Source: an uncultured Rhizobiaceae group bacterium | GTDB taxonomy: Bacteria; Pseudomonadota; Alphaproteobacteria; Rhizobiales; Rhizobiaceae | NCBI GenBank assembly: GCA_947501445.1 | Contig: CANMVS010000006.1 | Span: 62,001-126,000 of the forward strand | Length of the DNA: 64,000 nt | Reading direction: 5' to 3' | Part shown: one piece after another, positions 29,191 to 39,448 of the stretch | Numbering within the stretch: the first letter of the stretch is position 1 | Layout of the letters: each line of letters starts with the position of its first letter | Translations under genes and position numbers: made by a program | Notes under the pieces: model-generated | The model's input: only the letters and a program-made list of their open reading frames with translations | Told to the model about the DNA's origin: nothing | The model's database searches: none

Positions 29191-30752
29191 TTCACCTCTC
29201 CCTGTGGAAAGACCGACCTGATATAATCAAGCGGGTTAAGCAATTGCTCCGAACCGGTCTGGGTCAGCTCAAGAATGCGTTGTGGAAACAGCCCCACAAG
29301 CACAACCAGCCCGGTCAGCAGGATCAGCGGCAGATAGTCCCGCATCGGGCTCAGAGATACGGGCTCAGCGGGCGTGTCGGAGGCATCCGGTCGCCAATAG
29401 GCATGCAGCCAAACCCTGCCAACGGCAATGGTTGTCAGGAAACCGGTTAACAGTATAGCGCCAGCAAGCCACCAGGCACCGACATCCAGTGATGCTTTGA
29501 CCAATATGACCTTTGGCCAGAAACCTGAAAAAGGCGGCAAGCCGGAGACCGCAAAAAACAGGATCAATGAAATAGCCGCCAGCAGCAGGTGTGATTGATA
29601 CAAACCGCGAGGCTGTGCAATGGAAAATCCGCCACTTGCACGTGCCGCCATCCCGGAGGCCAGATAAAGCGCTGTCATCACAATCATCGAATGCACGGCA
29701 TAAAACATTGTGCCCGAAACCCCGCCCGGGCTTGCCAGAGCAATACCTGCGAACATAACGCCGATACCCGAGATCACCAAAAAACCCAGCAGACGACGGA
29801 AATCCGTCTGTGCCAGCGCGCCCATTGCCCCCAGCAGCATTGTAGCCGCTGCCACGACAGCAATCACGATCGCCAGCGTATCTCTTTCCGCCGGAAACAA
29901 CAAAAGCGTGATACGCATCAGCGCGTAGACACCCACCTTGGTCAAAAGCCCGGCAAACAGCGCCGACACCACCACACGCGGTGTGTGGTATGAAGCCGGC
30001 AGCCAGAAGTTGGCCGGGAAGGCCGCCGCCTTCATTCCGAAAGCCAGAACGTAAAGGCTTACCACGGTCATCATTGGCGCCTTGTCGGTCAAATTGGGCG
30101 CTTTACGGGCAATATCCGCCATATTGAGCGTACCCATGATGCCGTAGAGATAGCCGGTCGCGATCAAAAACAGTGTCGTGGCAACAAGATTGAGGAACGC
30201 GTATTTGGTCGCCCCATCAATTTGCCCCCGTTCCGAACCCAGTATCAACAGACCGAAGGATGAGATGAGCAGCACTTCAAACCAGACATAAAGATTGAAT
30301 ATATCGCCCGTTAGAAATGCGCCGCTGACACCTGCCATCATCAAAAACAAAAAGGGATAAAACCCGTAGCGCCGACCTGTGTCATTCACATCACCGGCAC
30401 CATAAATACCGCCAGCCAAGGCGGCTATCCCCGCCGTCAGGGTCAACAGGGCACCCAATATATCTACGGTAAAGGAAATTCCAAATGGTGGCAGCCAGCG
30501 CCCCATTGTCATTGTAACTGGTCCATTGGCCATGACATGCAACAGCAGTGCAGCGTCCACGATCACAAGGGCAACCAGGCCTGGAATAGCCACAATCGGT
30601 TGAGCACGGGTCTCCTTGCGTATCATCAACAGCACAGCACCAACGACCATGCACAGCAAAAGAGGAGCAATGACGAGCCAATCCGCCAGCGGCGGTGCTT
30701 CGGTAATCATTGCTACAGAAAGATCAATATTTGTCTTGTCGGACGATGCCAT
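29187..30752 (-). CDS. mrpD: Na+/H+ antiporter subunit MrpD
   Basis: 521 residues, about 14 membrane helices, a homologue of the NuoM/NuoN proton-channel subunits of complex I. The conserved glutamate region (FNLYVWFEVLLISSFGLLIL) and the lysine-bearing helix (LYVLAFGMKAAAFPANFWLP) are visible. Together with MrpA it forms the ion-translocating part of the antiporter. An internal methionine at residue 15 could be the start. The gene follows mrpC after 18 bp. Confidence 0.94.
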   Translation of the reverse strand: MASSDKTNIDLSVAMITEAPPLADWLVIAPLLLCMVVGAVLLMIRKETRAQPIVAIPGLVALVIVDAALLLHVMANGPVTMTMGRWLPPFGISFTVDILGALLTLTAGIAALAGGIYGAGDVNDTGRRYGFYPFLFLMMAGVSGAFLTGDIFNLYVWFEVLLISSFGLLILGSERGQIDGATKYAFLNLVATTLFLIATGYLYGIMGTLNMADIARKAPNLTDKAPMMTVVSLYVLAFGMKAAAFPANFWLPASYHTPRVVVSALFAGLLTKVGVYALMRITLLLFPAERDTLAIVIAVVAAATMLLGAMGALAQTDFRRLLGFLVISGIGVMFAGIALASPGGVSGTMFYAVHSMIVMTALYLASGMAARASGGFSIAQPRGLYQSHLLLAAISLILFFAVSGLPPFSGFWPKVILVKASLDVGAWWLAGAILLTGFLTTIAVGRVWLHAYWRPDASDTPAEPVSLSPMRDYLPLILLTGLVVLVGLFPQRILELTQTGSEQLLNPLDYIRSVFPQGEVK

Positions 30753-30770
30753 CGTGTGTGTGTCTTCCGT

Positions 30771-31151
30771 TCAATAACCAAGTGGCGGCAGTTGCTGATT
30801 TTCGGGTTCAGCAAACCGCATCTCTTCAATGTCATCCGTCTCGAGTTCCTGATAGGCGCGATAGGCCAGAACCAGCAGAAATGCAAAGAACGAAAACGAA
30901 ATCACAATGGCAGTCAGAATCAACGCCTGAGGCAGCGGATTGGCCGTGACCATTTGCCTGGCTGCAGCCGCATTTCCTGAAAGAATTGGCGGAATTTCCT
31001 GGGTGAGCCGACCTGAGGTGAAGATCAACAGGTTAACCGCATTCCCCAATATCGTGACACCAAGCAATATGCGAATGATGTGCCGCGACAAGAACAGATA
31101 GATGGCAATGGCGAAAAAGATGCCAACCAGCAATGTCATAAGAGCTTCCAT
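30771..31151 (-). CDS. mrpC: Na+/H+ antiporter subunit MrpC
   Basis: 126 residues, three membrane helices, NuoK-like (LLGVTILGNAVNLLIFTSGR; DPLPQALILTAIVISF-type segment NPLPQALILTAIVISFSF). MrpC is the NuoK homologue and lines the proton path next to MrpD. Its ATG overlaps the mrpB stop by one base. Confidence 0.94.
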   Translation of the reverse strand: MEALMTLLVGIFFAIAIYLFLSRHIIRILLGVTILGNAVNLLIFTSGRLTQEIPPILSGNAAAARQMVTANPLPQALILTAIVISFSFFAFLLVLAYRAYQELETDDIEEMRFAEPENQQLPPLGY

Positions 31152-31570
31152 TAGTCACTCGACCTTTCTTCCAGCGCCAGCAACATGGAGGTGATTGACC
31201 CCACAACGACGAAATAGACCCCAATATCGAAAACCAGCACTGTTGACAGAGCCACCGTGTCTCCGAACAGGGGGACATCAACCCACAGTCCCGTCATGAA
31301 CGGAACACCTGCAAATATCGACAGCAGGCCAGCTGCCGATGACATCAACAATCCAAGACCTGCAAGGGTCATCGGATGGAAATAAAGCGCACGGCGCACC
31401 GGTGAGACACCGCAGGCGATGCCGTAAATGGCAAAGGCGGATGCGGCAATGAGCCCGCCGATAAAGCCGCCACCTGGTTCGTTATGGCCACGAAGCAGCA
31501 CAAATACCGAAAACAGGATCATCAGACTGCTTAGAAACGGAGCGACTGTACGAAAGATCAATGTGCGCAT
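31151..31570 (-). CDS. mrpB: Na+/H+ antiporter subunit MrpB
   Basis: 139 residues, four membrane helices, with the MnhB signature [21 protein letters not shown]. It is a separate gene here, whereas the rhizobial Pha system commonly has PhaA and PhaB fused, so this operon is of the seven-gene type. It starts 5 bp after mrpA. Confidence 0.94.
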   Translation of the reverse strand: MRTLIFRTVAPFLSSLMILFSVFVLLRGHNEPGGGFIGGLIAASAFAIYGIACGVSPVRRALYFHPMTLAGLGLLMSSAAGLLSIFAGVPFMTGLWVDVPLFGDTVALSTVLVFDIGVYFVVVGSITSMLLALEERSSD

Positions 31571-31575
31571 GGCAG

Positions 31576-33939
31576 CTACCCCTCCCCATCTGTGGGATCG
31601 TTGGCGGCAATTTTTTCCGCCGGGCGCGCCCGTATTCGTATCAATGACAGTATTGCCAGACCGGCAACCATGACGACGGCGATTTCACCCCAGGTATCCG
31701 TGCCGCGGAAATCGACCAGAATCACATTGACGATATTGGCACCATGGGCAATTGAAAGCGAAAAGCGGGTGAAGAAGTCCGACAACGTCGGATCGAAAGG
31801 CACCTGCACTGTTTTGAGCAGCAACAGCATAAAGGCAGTCGCAGCCGCAACCGAGATGAAGATATCGATGATCTTCTCATGAAGCGGGCGATGATCAGTT
31901 GGTGTCAGCTTCAAACGCGTCATCACCAGTGCCAAAATGACCACCGAAAGGGTTTCCACCATGAACTGTGTGAACGAAAGGTCCGGTGCACCAAAAAGCA
32001 TGAAGATCAGCGCAACGGCAAACCCCTGGATACCCAGCGACACAATGGCAGTCAGTCGGTCTTTGGCCAAAACCACCGAGAACAGGCCGATGGCCGCAAT
32101 AATCATGATTGCCAAATCATAGCGCACGATGCTTTCAGGCATTTTGGGCAGGTTTGGCAGTTCATCAAACATCACCATGGGCACCAATATGGTCAATGCC
32201 ACCAAAATGAAGATTATTTTCATATAGGTCTCAAGGCTGCCCGAATGAATGATGCGGGTCACTCTGAAGGAAAGACGGACAATACCGCGAATAAACTGGT
32301 CAAAGCCCTGATCAGGCCCCCATCCAATGGTTTCAAGCAGACGGAACATTGTTGATCTGAGGCGATCAACCTGACGGTAGGCAAAAATCCCGAATACCAC
32401 TGTGATCGCTGACAATAACAATGGCATGCCAATGTGCGGAATCAGCGATATATGCGCCTCAACGGGAGTACCGGCGACCGCAGATGACATCGGACTTGTT
32501 ATCAGATGGTGCGTGAGGGATGAAAAGAGCGCCGTGCCAAGACTTGCAAGAGCCAATACAACCGGACCCAGCCATAAAAGAACCGGACCTTCATGGGCAT
32601 GGGACAGCGCCTGTTTCCTTGGCCCCAGAAAGGGTTTCAGTGCGACGACAAAGCCGATGACAAACATCAGGCCATTGCCAACAATGGCGACCAGTGTCAG
32701 CAGCAGTGGCCACGCGCCCGGCTCCCACAATGCAGCGTAGATTTCCTCTTTGGCAAGAAAACCGAAAAACGGCGGCAAACCGGCCATGGAGATAGCCGAG
32801 GCAATGGCCGCAGCAAATGTAATCGGCATCGCCGCCATCAAACCGCCGAGCCGGCGCACATCGCGGGTTCCAGCGCCATGGTCAACCAGTCCGGCCACCA
32901 TGAACAATGCCCCCTTGAACATTGAATGGGCAACCAGATAAAGAACCGCCGCCTCAATCGCTTTTTCACTGCCAAAGCCGGTCAACATGACCAAAAGGCC
33001 AAGCGATGACACCGTTGTATAGGCCAGCATCAGCTTGAGGTCTGTCTGGCGTATCGCCAGCAGGGTTCCCACGATCAGCGTTGTCCCGCCGAACAGGGGC
33101 AATACCGTCTGCCACACGACCGTATCGCCCAATACCGGATTGAGGCGCATCAGCAGATAGACCCCTGCCTTGACCATCGTGGCAGAGTGCAGATAGGCCG
33201 AAACCGGCGTAGGCGCTTCCATGGCATTTGGCAGCCAGAAATGCAGCGGAAATTGAGCCGACTTGGTAAAGGCACCACCAAGAACAAGAATGAAAATGGC
33301 AAGATAATACGGACTGTCCGACAAGCCGCTGCCCGAACGCAGCAACAATGACATTTCTGATATGCCTGTCACGTTCCAGATCAGCAACAGACCTGCAAGA
33401 AGGAACAGGCCGCCGCCGCCGGTTACCACCAGGGCCTGCAGCGCTGCACGCCGGGAGGCCTCACGCTTGTTGTCGAACCCGATCAACAGGAAAGACGTGA
33501 TGGATGTGAGTTCCCAAAATACAAAGAACATCAGGAAACTGTCCGATGTGACCAGGCCAAGCATGGAACCCATGAACATCAGTATGAATGAGAAAAAACG
33601 TCCTAGCTGGGCATGCCCCTTGAGATAGCCACCCGAATAAAGAACGATCAACGCGCCTATACCCGTAATCAGCAAGGCAAAAGTCAGCGATAGCCCATCA
33701 ATATACCAGGAAAAATTGACGTTGAAGGCCGGGATCCACCGATAGCCGCCTGTTACAACCTCCCCTTCAGAAATCTGCGTCGCAAAGCCGCAAAAATGCG
33801 CAAACATCAGTACTGGAACAAGTGCCAGAATCCAGGCTGCATTGTGCTTGAACAGCCGCGTCAGCACTGGCGCGAATAACGCCGCGAAAAACGGTAACAG
33901 CAGGACCATGAATGTCGTGCTGGGCATTGTGGACTGCAT
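31576..33939 (-). CDS. mrpA: Na+/H+ antiporter subunit MrpA
   Basis: 787 residues from the ATG at 33939, where CGGGAG sits five bases upstream. NuoL-like antiporter core with about 16 helices ([21 protein letters not shown], with the conserved glutamate; [35 protein letters not shown], with conserved Lys and His; given here only as position landmarks near residues 130 and 210-245), followed by the MrpA C-terminal extension of about 250 residues ([30 protein letters not shown]). First gene of the operon; exports Na+ in exchange for H+ for salt and alkali tolerance. The extra 13 codons upstream in frame are rejected. Confidence 0.94.
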   Translation of the reverse strand: MQSTMPSTTFMVLLLPFFAALFAPVLTRLFKHNAAWILALVPVLMFAHFCGFATQISEGEVVTGGYRWIPAFNVNFSWYIDGLSLTFALLITGIGALIVLYSGGYLKGHAQLGRFFSFILMFMGSMLGLVTSDSFLMFFVFWELTSITSFLLIGFDNKREASRRAALQALVVTGGGGLFLLAGLLLIWNVTGISEMSLLLRSGSGLSDSPYYLAIFILVLGGAFTKSAQFPLHFWLPNAMEAPTPVSAYLHSATMVKAGVYLLMRLNPVLGDTVVWQTVLPLFGGTTLIVGTLLAIRQTDLKLMLAYTTVSSLGLLVMLTGFGSEKAIEAAVLYLVAHSMFKGALFMVAGLVDHGAGTRDVRRLGGLMAAMPITFAAAIASAISMAGLPPFFGFLAKEEIYAALWEPGAWPLLLTLVAIVGNGLMFVIGFVVALKPFLGPRKQALSHAHEGPVLLWLGPVVLALASLGTALFSSLTHHLITSPMSSAVAGTPVEAHISLIPHIGMPLLLSAITVVFGIFAYRQVDRLRSTMFRLLETIGWGPDQGFDQFIRGIVRLSFRVTRIIHSGSLETYMKIIFILVALTILVPMVMFDELPNLPKMPESIVRYDLAIMIIAAIGLFSVVLAKDRLTAIVSLGIQGFAVALIFMLFGAPDLSFTQFMVETLSVVILALVMTRLKLTPTDHRPLHEKIIDIFISVAAATAFMLLLLKTVQVPFDPTLSDFFTRFSLSIAHGANIVNVILVDFRGTDTWGEIAVVMVAGLAILSLIRIRARPAEKIAANDPTDGEG

Positions 33940-34235
33940 GCTGTCTCCCGGGAAGATTTTCTGCGCAAGATATTGCAACGAATTTAGTGATCTACGGCAT
34001 TTACGGCAAGGTCACAGACAACGATATACAGCCGATTTGGTCCAACACGGTTGTTTTACCACTATTTGACCTGTTGAATGTTGCAGGCTGGCATCGTCAA
34101 CGCTACATCTGGAGCAACGAAAGTACTTTATTACAACGCGATCCCGCACAAAGCTGATCAACACTGGCCGACACACGGATCGTGTCTCGGCCATTTTGGC
34201 TTGCGGAATTGGAACCGAACTCAGGAGGGTTTGCC
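33940..34235. other. Divergent promoter region between mrpA and msrB
   Basis: 296 bp without a supported gene. It must contain the mrp promoter on the minus strand and the msrB promoter on the plus strand. A hairpin followed by four Ts (34165-34197) sits just before msrB. No other structure recognised. Confidence 0.5.
34165..34197 (+). promoter_or_regulatory. Leader hairpin upstream of msrB
   Basis: TGGCCGA and CAC (34165-34174) pair with GTG and TCGGCCA (34182-34193) with a short bulge; TTTT follows. The hairpin ends about 25 nt before the AGGAGGG ribosome site of msrB. It could be an attenuator or the terminator of an unrecognised short transcript. Confidence 0.4.
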
Positions 34236-34655
34236 ATGACTGATCTGAAAAATACCAACCGCCATAAAAGCGATGCGCAGTGGCGCGAACAATTGACCCC
34301 TGAGCAGTACAAAGTAACCCGCAAAGGCGGAACGGAAAGGGCATTCACCGGCCCCGATTGGGATACCAAGGACGCCGGACTTTATCACTGTGTATGCTGT
34401 GATAAACCGCTATTTGATGCAGCGACCAAATTTGACTCGGGAACCGGCTGGCCAAGCTATTTCAAACCGGTCGATCCGGATGCGGTGACAGAACACAAGG
34501 ATCGCTCCTTGTTCATGACCCGCACGGAAATCAAATGTGCTGATTGTGATGCGCATCTTGGCCATGTTTTCAACGATGGTCCTCAGCCCACTGGTTTACG
34601 TTACTGCATGAATGGGACGGCGCTCACATTCGTACGGGATGAAGACGACAATTGA
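34236..34655 (+). CDS. msrB: Peptide-methionine (R)-S-oxide reductase MsrB
   Basis: Reduces methionine-R-sulfoxide in proteins. 139 residues from the ATG at 34236, fixed by AGGAGGG seven bases upstream; the in-frame extension to 34182 is rejected. Zinc ligands are C52/C55 (HCVCC) and C101/C104 (CADC); the catalytic cysteine is C124 in LRYCMN. Motifs [10 protein letters not shown] and [10 protein letters not shown] are diagnostic. Monocistronic, convergent with hyuB. Confidence 0.96.
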   Translation: MTDLKNTNRHKSDAQWREQLTPEQYKVTRKGGTERAFTGPDWDTKDAGLYHCVCCDKPLFDAATKFDSGTGWPSYFKPVDPDAVTEHKDRSLFMTRTEIKCADCDAHLGHVFNDGPQPTGLRYCMNGTALTFVRDEDDN

Positions 34656-34661
34656 TACGAA

Positions 34662-34693
34662 TGATACCGGCACGCCATCGCGGGCCGGTATCA
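34662..34693. terminator. Stem-loop between msrB and hyuB
   Basis: TGATACCGGC (34662-34671) pairs perfectly with GCCGGTATCA (34684-34693), 12-nt loop. Placed between convergent gene ends, so a shared terminator is likely although no T tract follows. Confidence 0.55.
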
Positions 34694-34724
34694 CATTCCG
34701 CGCGCCGCCGATGGGCCGCAATCA

Positions 34725-36476
34725 TTATTCAGACACAGGACGCTGTTCACGCCGAAGCTCTTGTGTCGCCTGCTGATCGATGGCTCCATCAATAATGACC
34801 ACACCGAACAGCGAACGCGCCTGGGCGTTCGAATAGCGTGAAAGCTCAACATCCGTCAGCACCAATTGCGGATCGCGTGAAAATGCATCTCCATATCCGC
34901 CGCCGCCAGGCGTTTTGACATGCACCCGGTCACCGGCCAGCATTGAGATATCCTGTTCCTTGGACAGATGCAGCGGTGTATGCGGTACGCCGTTTCGCCA
35001 GACCGTAACTTCATTGCAGGCCCCGTCAGCGCCGCCCAGCGCACCTTGCGGGCCGTACCGCCCGTGATCCATGACAAAACTTGCCCGGGCATCACCGCGT
35101 CGCAGTTCCAGTTCATATTCAAGACCGAAGCCGCCACGGTGCGCACCGGCACCACCCGACCCTTCACGCAGCGCGTAGCGGTGATAGAGAACCGGAAATA
35201 TCTGTTCCATGATTTCGACGGGCGGCGCCTTTGAGATGCCAATAGTTGAACATCCATTGGACAGGCCATCATGGTCCGCATTGCCGCCATATCCGCCACC
35301 CGAGAGCTGATACATCACAAAGTCCCTGCCCCGCTCGGGATCATGACCTCCGAGGGCAAAATTGCCGCTGGTTCCGGCAGGTGCTGCGGTGATTCGCTCC
35401 GGCAGTGCCACGACCAGGGCTGCAAAAACGGCCTCTGCAATGCGCTGTGAGACTTCGGCAGCGCAACCGGAAACCGGACGCGGATATTGAGCGTCGAGAA
35501 ATGTACCGCTTGGGCGAAGAACCTTAAGTGGTTCAAAGGCACCAGCACTGATGGGTACTTCCGGAAAAATATGCCTCATGGCCAGATAGACAGAGCTCAA
35601 GGTTGTTGCCAGAACCGAATTCATTGGCCCCATGCACGGTGGGCTTGATCCGTTGAAATCAAAGGTCAACTGGTCTTTTGCCTTGGTGATTTTCAGGCGT
35701 ATGGCCAAAGGTTCATCAACAACACCGTCACTGTCGACCCAGGCGGTTGATTCATAGACCCCGTCAGCGATTGTTCCTATGCAGGCACTCATCTGAGTGC
35801 GCGCCCGCTTGCGCAATTCGGCAATTGCTTCGCGCACCGCCGCGTCGCCATAGCGGTCAAGCAAAGCATCAAGGCGCTGCTCGCCAATGGCAAGCGCCGA
35901 AGCCTGAGCCTTTACGTCGCCGATGCGTTGATCCGCAACACGGATGTTGGAGCAAATGATGGAATAGATTTCGCGGTCAAGCTGGCCCCGCTTGAACAGT
36001 TTTACCGGCGGCAACCGCAAGCCCTCCTGCTCAACCGCCGTGGCGGATGCAGAAAAACCACCGGGCACCGCACCACCCGTATCAGGCCAATGACCGGTAT
36101 TTGACAGCCAGCAGAAAATTTCACCCTTGCGGTAGTATGGTCGGGCAAAACGCACATCCATCAGGTGCGTTCCGCCCAGATAGGGATCATTGACGATATA
36201 GATATCGTCAGGTTCGGGCTCCAGAACCGAACCATCCGCTATCATTTCTATCAATGTGCGGGTTGAATATTGCATGGTTCCCACAAAGACCGGCAGACCG
36301 CCTGCCCCTTGCGCTATCAACGAACCGTCCTCGGCTGAATAAATGCCATCAGATCTGTCGTTGGCCTCGGCTATGACAGGCGAAAACGCGCTGCGCGAGA
36401 AGCTCAGGTCCATCTCGTCGCACACCTGTTGCAGACCAGCCTGGATGACGCTCAGTGTTATTGGATCGAGTTTCAT
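34725..36476 (-). CDS. hyuB: Hydantoinase B/oxoprolinase family protein (HyuB)
   Basis: 583 residues of the HyuB family (DPITLSVIQAGLQQVCDEMD; NDPYLGGTHLMDVRFARP; TGHWPDTGGAVPGG; GGGGYGDAFSRDP near the C-terminus). HyuB pairs with HyuA in ATP-dependent opening of cyclic amides such as 5-oxoproline or N-methylhydantoin, and in related carboxylases. It overlaps hyuA by 4 bp, so the subunits are co-translated. The true substrate is not visible from sequence; the shared operator at the hyuA promoter ties it to the nicotinate-type cluster, where a ring-opening amide hydrolase would be needed. Confidence 0.92.
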   Translation of the reverse strand: MKLDPITLSVIQAGLQQVCDEMDLSFSRSAFSPVIAEANDRSDGIYSAEDGSLIAQGAGGLPVFVGTMQYSTRTLIEMIADGSVLEPEPDDIYIVNDPYLGGTHLMDVRFARPYYRKGEIFCWLSNTGHWPDTGGAVPGGFSASATAVEQEGLRLPPVKLFKRGQLDREIYSIICSNIRVADQRIGDVKAQASALAIGEQRLDALLDRYGDAAVREAIAELRKRARTQMSACIGTIADGVYESTAWVDSDGVVDEPLAIRLKITKAKDQLTFDFNGSSPPCMGPMNSVLATTLSSVYLAMRHIFPEVPISAGAFEPLKVLRPSGTFLDAQYPRPVSGCAAEVSQRIAEAVFAALVVALPERITAAPAGTSGNFALGGHDPERGRDFVMYQLSGGGYGGNADHDGLSNGCSTIGISKAPPVEIMEQIFPVLYHRYALREGSGGAGAHRGGFGLEYELELRRGDARASFVMDHGRYGPQGALGGADGACNEVTVWRNGVPHTPLHLSKEQDISMLAGDRVHVKTPGGGGYGDAFSRDPQLVLTDVELSRYSNAQARSLFGVVIIDGAIDQQATQELRREQRPVSE

Positions 36477-38533
36477 AGCGGTTGCCCCACGGTGATCATG
36501 ATGTTGCCATTTGCATCACCCTCGGCCCGGTCACCCGGCTCAATCAGCACAGTTGTGTCCATCTGTTGAACGATCGCCGGCCCATTCATCGTGAACCGGG
36601 TTGGCAGATGGTCACGCCAATAGACCCTGGTATCGTGAAACCCGTCGTCAAAGCGTACCTTGCGCTGTGCAATCTGCGCCAAGTCCAGCGAGGCCTTGCG
36701 CCCGGACGGGTCAATCAACCCGGATAGATCAATCTCATCGCGCACGCCGATTATCGAACTGTTGAGATTGACCAGATTGGCTCGAATTTCACTGAGTTCG
36801 ACCCGAAATCGATTGAAATAGGCTTCTTCAAACAGGGTCCGCAGCGTTTTGCGATCAGGCTTTGGCGTCTCGATCGGCACCCTGATCTGATGGCTTTGCC
36901 CGGCAAATTGCATGTCCACGCTAAAGATGTGTCGCACTTCGTTGACCGAAATGTTCTGCTTTGCGAGCAGTGCTTCGCCCTCCACGACATGGCTTGCGAA
37001 AATGGCATGAACATCATTCATGTCCACACTGTCGAGGGCCGTGTTGACGGTATTGGTGAAATCGTGTCGCAAGTCTGCAACCAGACACCCAAGCGCATTG
37101 GTGATGCCCGGGCGTGATGGCACAAGGACCCGGGGTACGCCCAACTCGCGAGCAAGCGCAGACGCATGCAAAGGCCCTGCCCCGCCGAAGGCAAAGAGGC
37201 AAAAATCGCGCGGGTCAGCACCAAGGGATATGGAAACCATGCGAATGGCACCGGCCATTTTGGTATTGGCCATGCGAATAACCGCAGCCGCAGCAGCAAT
37301 AGCATCCAGCCCCAGCGGATCACCCAATTCACGTTGAAAGATCGCCTCAATCTCTTCGAAAGACACACCACCTTCGACGGATTTCAGTTTTGTCGGATCA
37401 AGCCGGCCAAGCAGCAGATTGGCATCCGAAATCGTCGGCATTTTACCGCCCCGTCCGTAGCAGATCGGCCCGGGCAAAGCCCCGGCACTATGCGGGCCAA
37501 CCTCCAGAAGACCGGCGACATTGACCCTGGCGATCGATCCGCCACCAGCCCCGACTGTGCGCACATCAACCATGGGCACATGAATAGGCATGGCATATTC
37601 GATTTCAATCTCGCTTGATACGGATGGTTCTGCATCGCGAATGAGCGCAACATCTGTCGATGTGCCGCCCATATCATAGGTAATCAGGTTTGCGATGCCG
37701 GCTTTTCGCCCGGTATAGGCTGCAGCCATGGTGCCGGAAGCCGGTCCCGACATGACTGTTTTGGCAGCTTCACGCGCGACAAGACGCGAGGAAACCATGC
37801 CGCCATTGCCATTCATGACCAGAAGCTCGCCACTATAGCCGCCATTGGACAATTCATCGACCAACCGCTTGATGTAGCGTTCGAGCAATGGTTGAACCGA
37901 AGCATTGACGGCGGCGGTGACACCCCGTTCGAATTCCCTGCTTTCCGATAGCAGCGAATGCCCCATCGTTATGTAATCATTGGGCCACACATCGGCGACA
38001 ATCTGCGCCGCCCGCAACTCATGGTCGGGGTTGGCATAGGCATGCAGGAAGTGAATCACAACGGATTCACAGCCCTGATCAATAAGTGCCCTGGCCGCTG
38101 TCAGAACCGCATCTTCGTCCAATACCGTGACGACATTACCCGAGGCATCCATGCGCTCTGGTACTTCCATGCGCAAATTACGTGCAATGATTGGCTCAAA
38201 TTGACCCTTCATGCCATAGGCCTGCGGTCGTGTGCGGCGTCCAAGCTCCAGAACATCGCGAAAGCCATGGGTGGTGATCAGACCCGTCTTGCTCAACTTG
38301 CGTTCAAGTACAGCATTGGTCGTCGTCGTGGTTCCGTGGATAATCAGATTGACATCAACAAGACCAACACCGGCTTCCTCAAGGGCGGCGAGCACACCGT
38401 AGGCCTGATTGTCGGTGGTACTTGGTACCTTTGCCAAACGGACTTCGCCCGTTCTCACGTCCAGACGAACAAGGTCCGTAAAGGTGCCGCCAACATCGAC
38501 TCCGACAATCTGGCTGGGAATTTCATGCGGCAT
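36473..38533 (-). CDS. hyuA: Hydantoinase A/oxoprolinase family protein (HyuA)
   Basis: 686 residues from the ATG at 38533. N-terminal Hydant_A_N region with the ATP-binding GVDVGGTFTDLVRLD, then the hydantoinase A domain (YDMGGTSTDVALIRD; VGAGGGSIARV; CLFAFGGAGPLHASALAREL), the ASKHA fold of the family. Couples ATP hydrolysis to cyclic amide hydrolysis with HyuB. A TTG six codons upstream is an alternative start. The operator-like palindrome at 38554-38573 lies only 20 bp before the ATG. The pair may be cotranscribed with the upstream copper-chaperone-like gene. Confidence 0.92.
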   Translation of the reverse strand: MPHEIPSQIVGVDVGGTFTDLVRLDVRTGEVRLAKVPSTTDNQAYGVLAALEEAGVGLVDVNLIIHGTTTTTNAVLERKLSKTGLITTHGFRDVLELGRRTRPQAYGMKGQFEPIIARNLRMEVPERMDASGNVVTVLDEDAVLTAARALIDQGCESVVIHFLHAYANPDHELRAAQIVADVWPNDYITMGHSLLSESREFERGVTAAVNASVQPLLERYIKRLVDELSNGGYSGELLVMNGNGGMVSSRLVAREAAKTVMSGPASGTMAAAYTGRKAGIANLITYDMGGTSTDVALIRDAEPSVSSEIEIEYAMPIHVPMVDVRTVGAGGGSIARVNVAGLLEVGPHSAGALPGPICYGRGGKMPTISDANLLLGRLDPTKLKSVEGGVSFEEIEAIFQRELGDPLGLDAIAAAAAVIRMANTKMAGAIRMVSISLGADPRDFCLFAFGGAGPLHASALARELGVPRVLVPSRPGITNALGCLVADLRHDFTNTVNTALDSVDMNDVHAIFASHVVEGEALLAKQNISVNEVRHIFSVDMQFAGQSHQIRVPIETPKPDRKTLRTLFEEAYFNRFRVELSEIRANLVNLNSSIIGVRDEIDLSGLIDPSGRKASLDLAQIAQRKVRFDDGFHDTRVYWRDHLPTRFTMNGPAIVQQMDTTVLIEPGDRAEGDANGNIMITVGQPL

Positions 38534-38553
38534 GATTGGATCCAATTGCAATA

Positions 38554-38573
38554 TTCATTCGTATACAAATGAA
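38554..38573. promoter_or_regulatory. GTATAC-centred operator at the hyuA promoter
   Basis: TTCATTCGTATACAAATGAA is a 20-bp palindrome with a single mismatched pair, extended by A/T on both sides, located 21 bp before the hyuA ATG. It matches the sites at 40939, 50016 and 57467. Confidence 0.7.
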
Positions 38574-38591
38574 TTATTTTCCGCTGAAAAG

Positions 38592-39383
38592 TCAATCCAC
38601 CTTGATCACGGCTGAAGCCGTTACCGGCTTGTCATCCACCACATAGGCGCGATGGTCGTTGGTGTTCAATGTGACGCGAACAATATGTTCGCCCGGTGGC
38701 AAGGTACCAATCGTCGCAACGGGATCATAGAGGCGGCCAATTTTTAGTCCGCCCACATACAGATGCGCGTGTCCGGTACCGGGAACATGGGGTCCATCAA
38801 CCAGCGCTTTATCGAAAACAAACTGTTGGGTATTAACAATAATTTTCCAGCCCGCCGCGCCCTTGATCGGCTCAACATCAAGTGAAATTTGCGGGATCGG
38901 CTCTCCCTCGCCAACTGTGCAGATATCACCCATGCCATACAGGCCGGCATGCCGGGAATGGTCGGCGAGCTTTTTGGGGGTCAACAGCGCTTTGGCATTT
39001 ACAACACCCGCCTGATCAAAGTGAAGCTGCACCGGCAACAATCGGCCATCAGCTATTTCACCCTTGATACCGGATAAAATAATATGCGCACCATCACTTG
39101 CCAGTGATGACTTGCCGGTTGCGGGAAGCGGGATTCCCATGGCGGATTCCGGACTATAAAGGGTTGCATTGTCGGCAACCTGCGATGAAACGGAGAGCAA
39201 CCTGTCAGCCCTGCCGCGATTTTCAATTGTCAGGAACACGCGAACCGTGCCACTTTCATTTTCCGCACGCGCTGCCTGAGCATTTGAAATCAGCACGTCA
39301 TACGACCTGTTTTCACCTGACCACAGCCACCACGATCCGGCACCGATGACCAATACAGCAAGAACCAGCAGCAAACGTTTCAA
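38592..39383 (-). CDS. PCuAC-like copper chaperone domain protein with degenerate metal site
   Basis: 263 residues: signal anchor (about 3-20), then a domain resembling periplasmic PCuAC copper chaperones (VRVFLTIENRGRADRLLSVSS; DGAHIILSGIKGEI), then a second beta-rich domain of about 110 residues with several histidines (HAGLYGMG; GPHVPGTGHAHLYVGG). In canonical PCuAC the metal ligands follow H/M-x10-M-x21-H-x-M; here the final H-x-M is HII and the first position appears to be N. Copper binding by the first domain is therefore doubtful; the histidine-rich second domain may bind instead. TTG start with GAGGTG upstream. Divergent from the 482-residue membrane protein. Confidence 0.7.
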   Translation of the reverse strand: MKRLLLVLAVLVIGAGSWWLWSGENRSYDVLISNAQAARAENESGTVRVFLTIENRGRADRLLSVSSQVADNATLYSPESAMGIPLPATGKSSLASDGAHIILSGIKGEIADGRLLPVQLHFDQAGVVNAKALLTPKKLADHSRHAGLYGMGDICTVGEGEPIPQISLDVEPIKGAAGWKIIVNTQQFVFDKALVDGPHVPGTGHAHLYVGGLKIGRLYDPVATIGTLPPGEHIVRVTLNTNDHRAYVVDDKPVTASAVIKVD

Positions 39384-39448
39384 AGAGCACCTCGCGAAAA
39401 CCCAACCCTGCAGGCCTTTTTCAATTTCAGTGTGATATTTGACCGACT

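Noticed and set aside
29595-29993. Plus-strand ORF of 132 codons antisense to mrpD
   Set aside because: His/Arg/Gln-rich composition typical of antisense frames of membrane proteins.
34725-38533. Calling hyuAB a 5-oxoprolinase
   Set aside because: The family covers several cyclic amides and carboxylases; nothing local concerns glutathione or oxoproline, so the substrate is left open.
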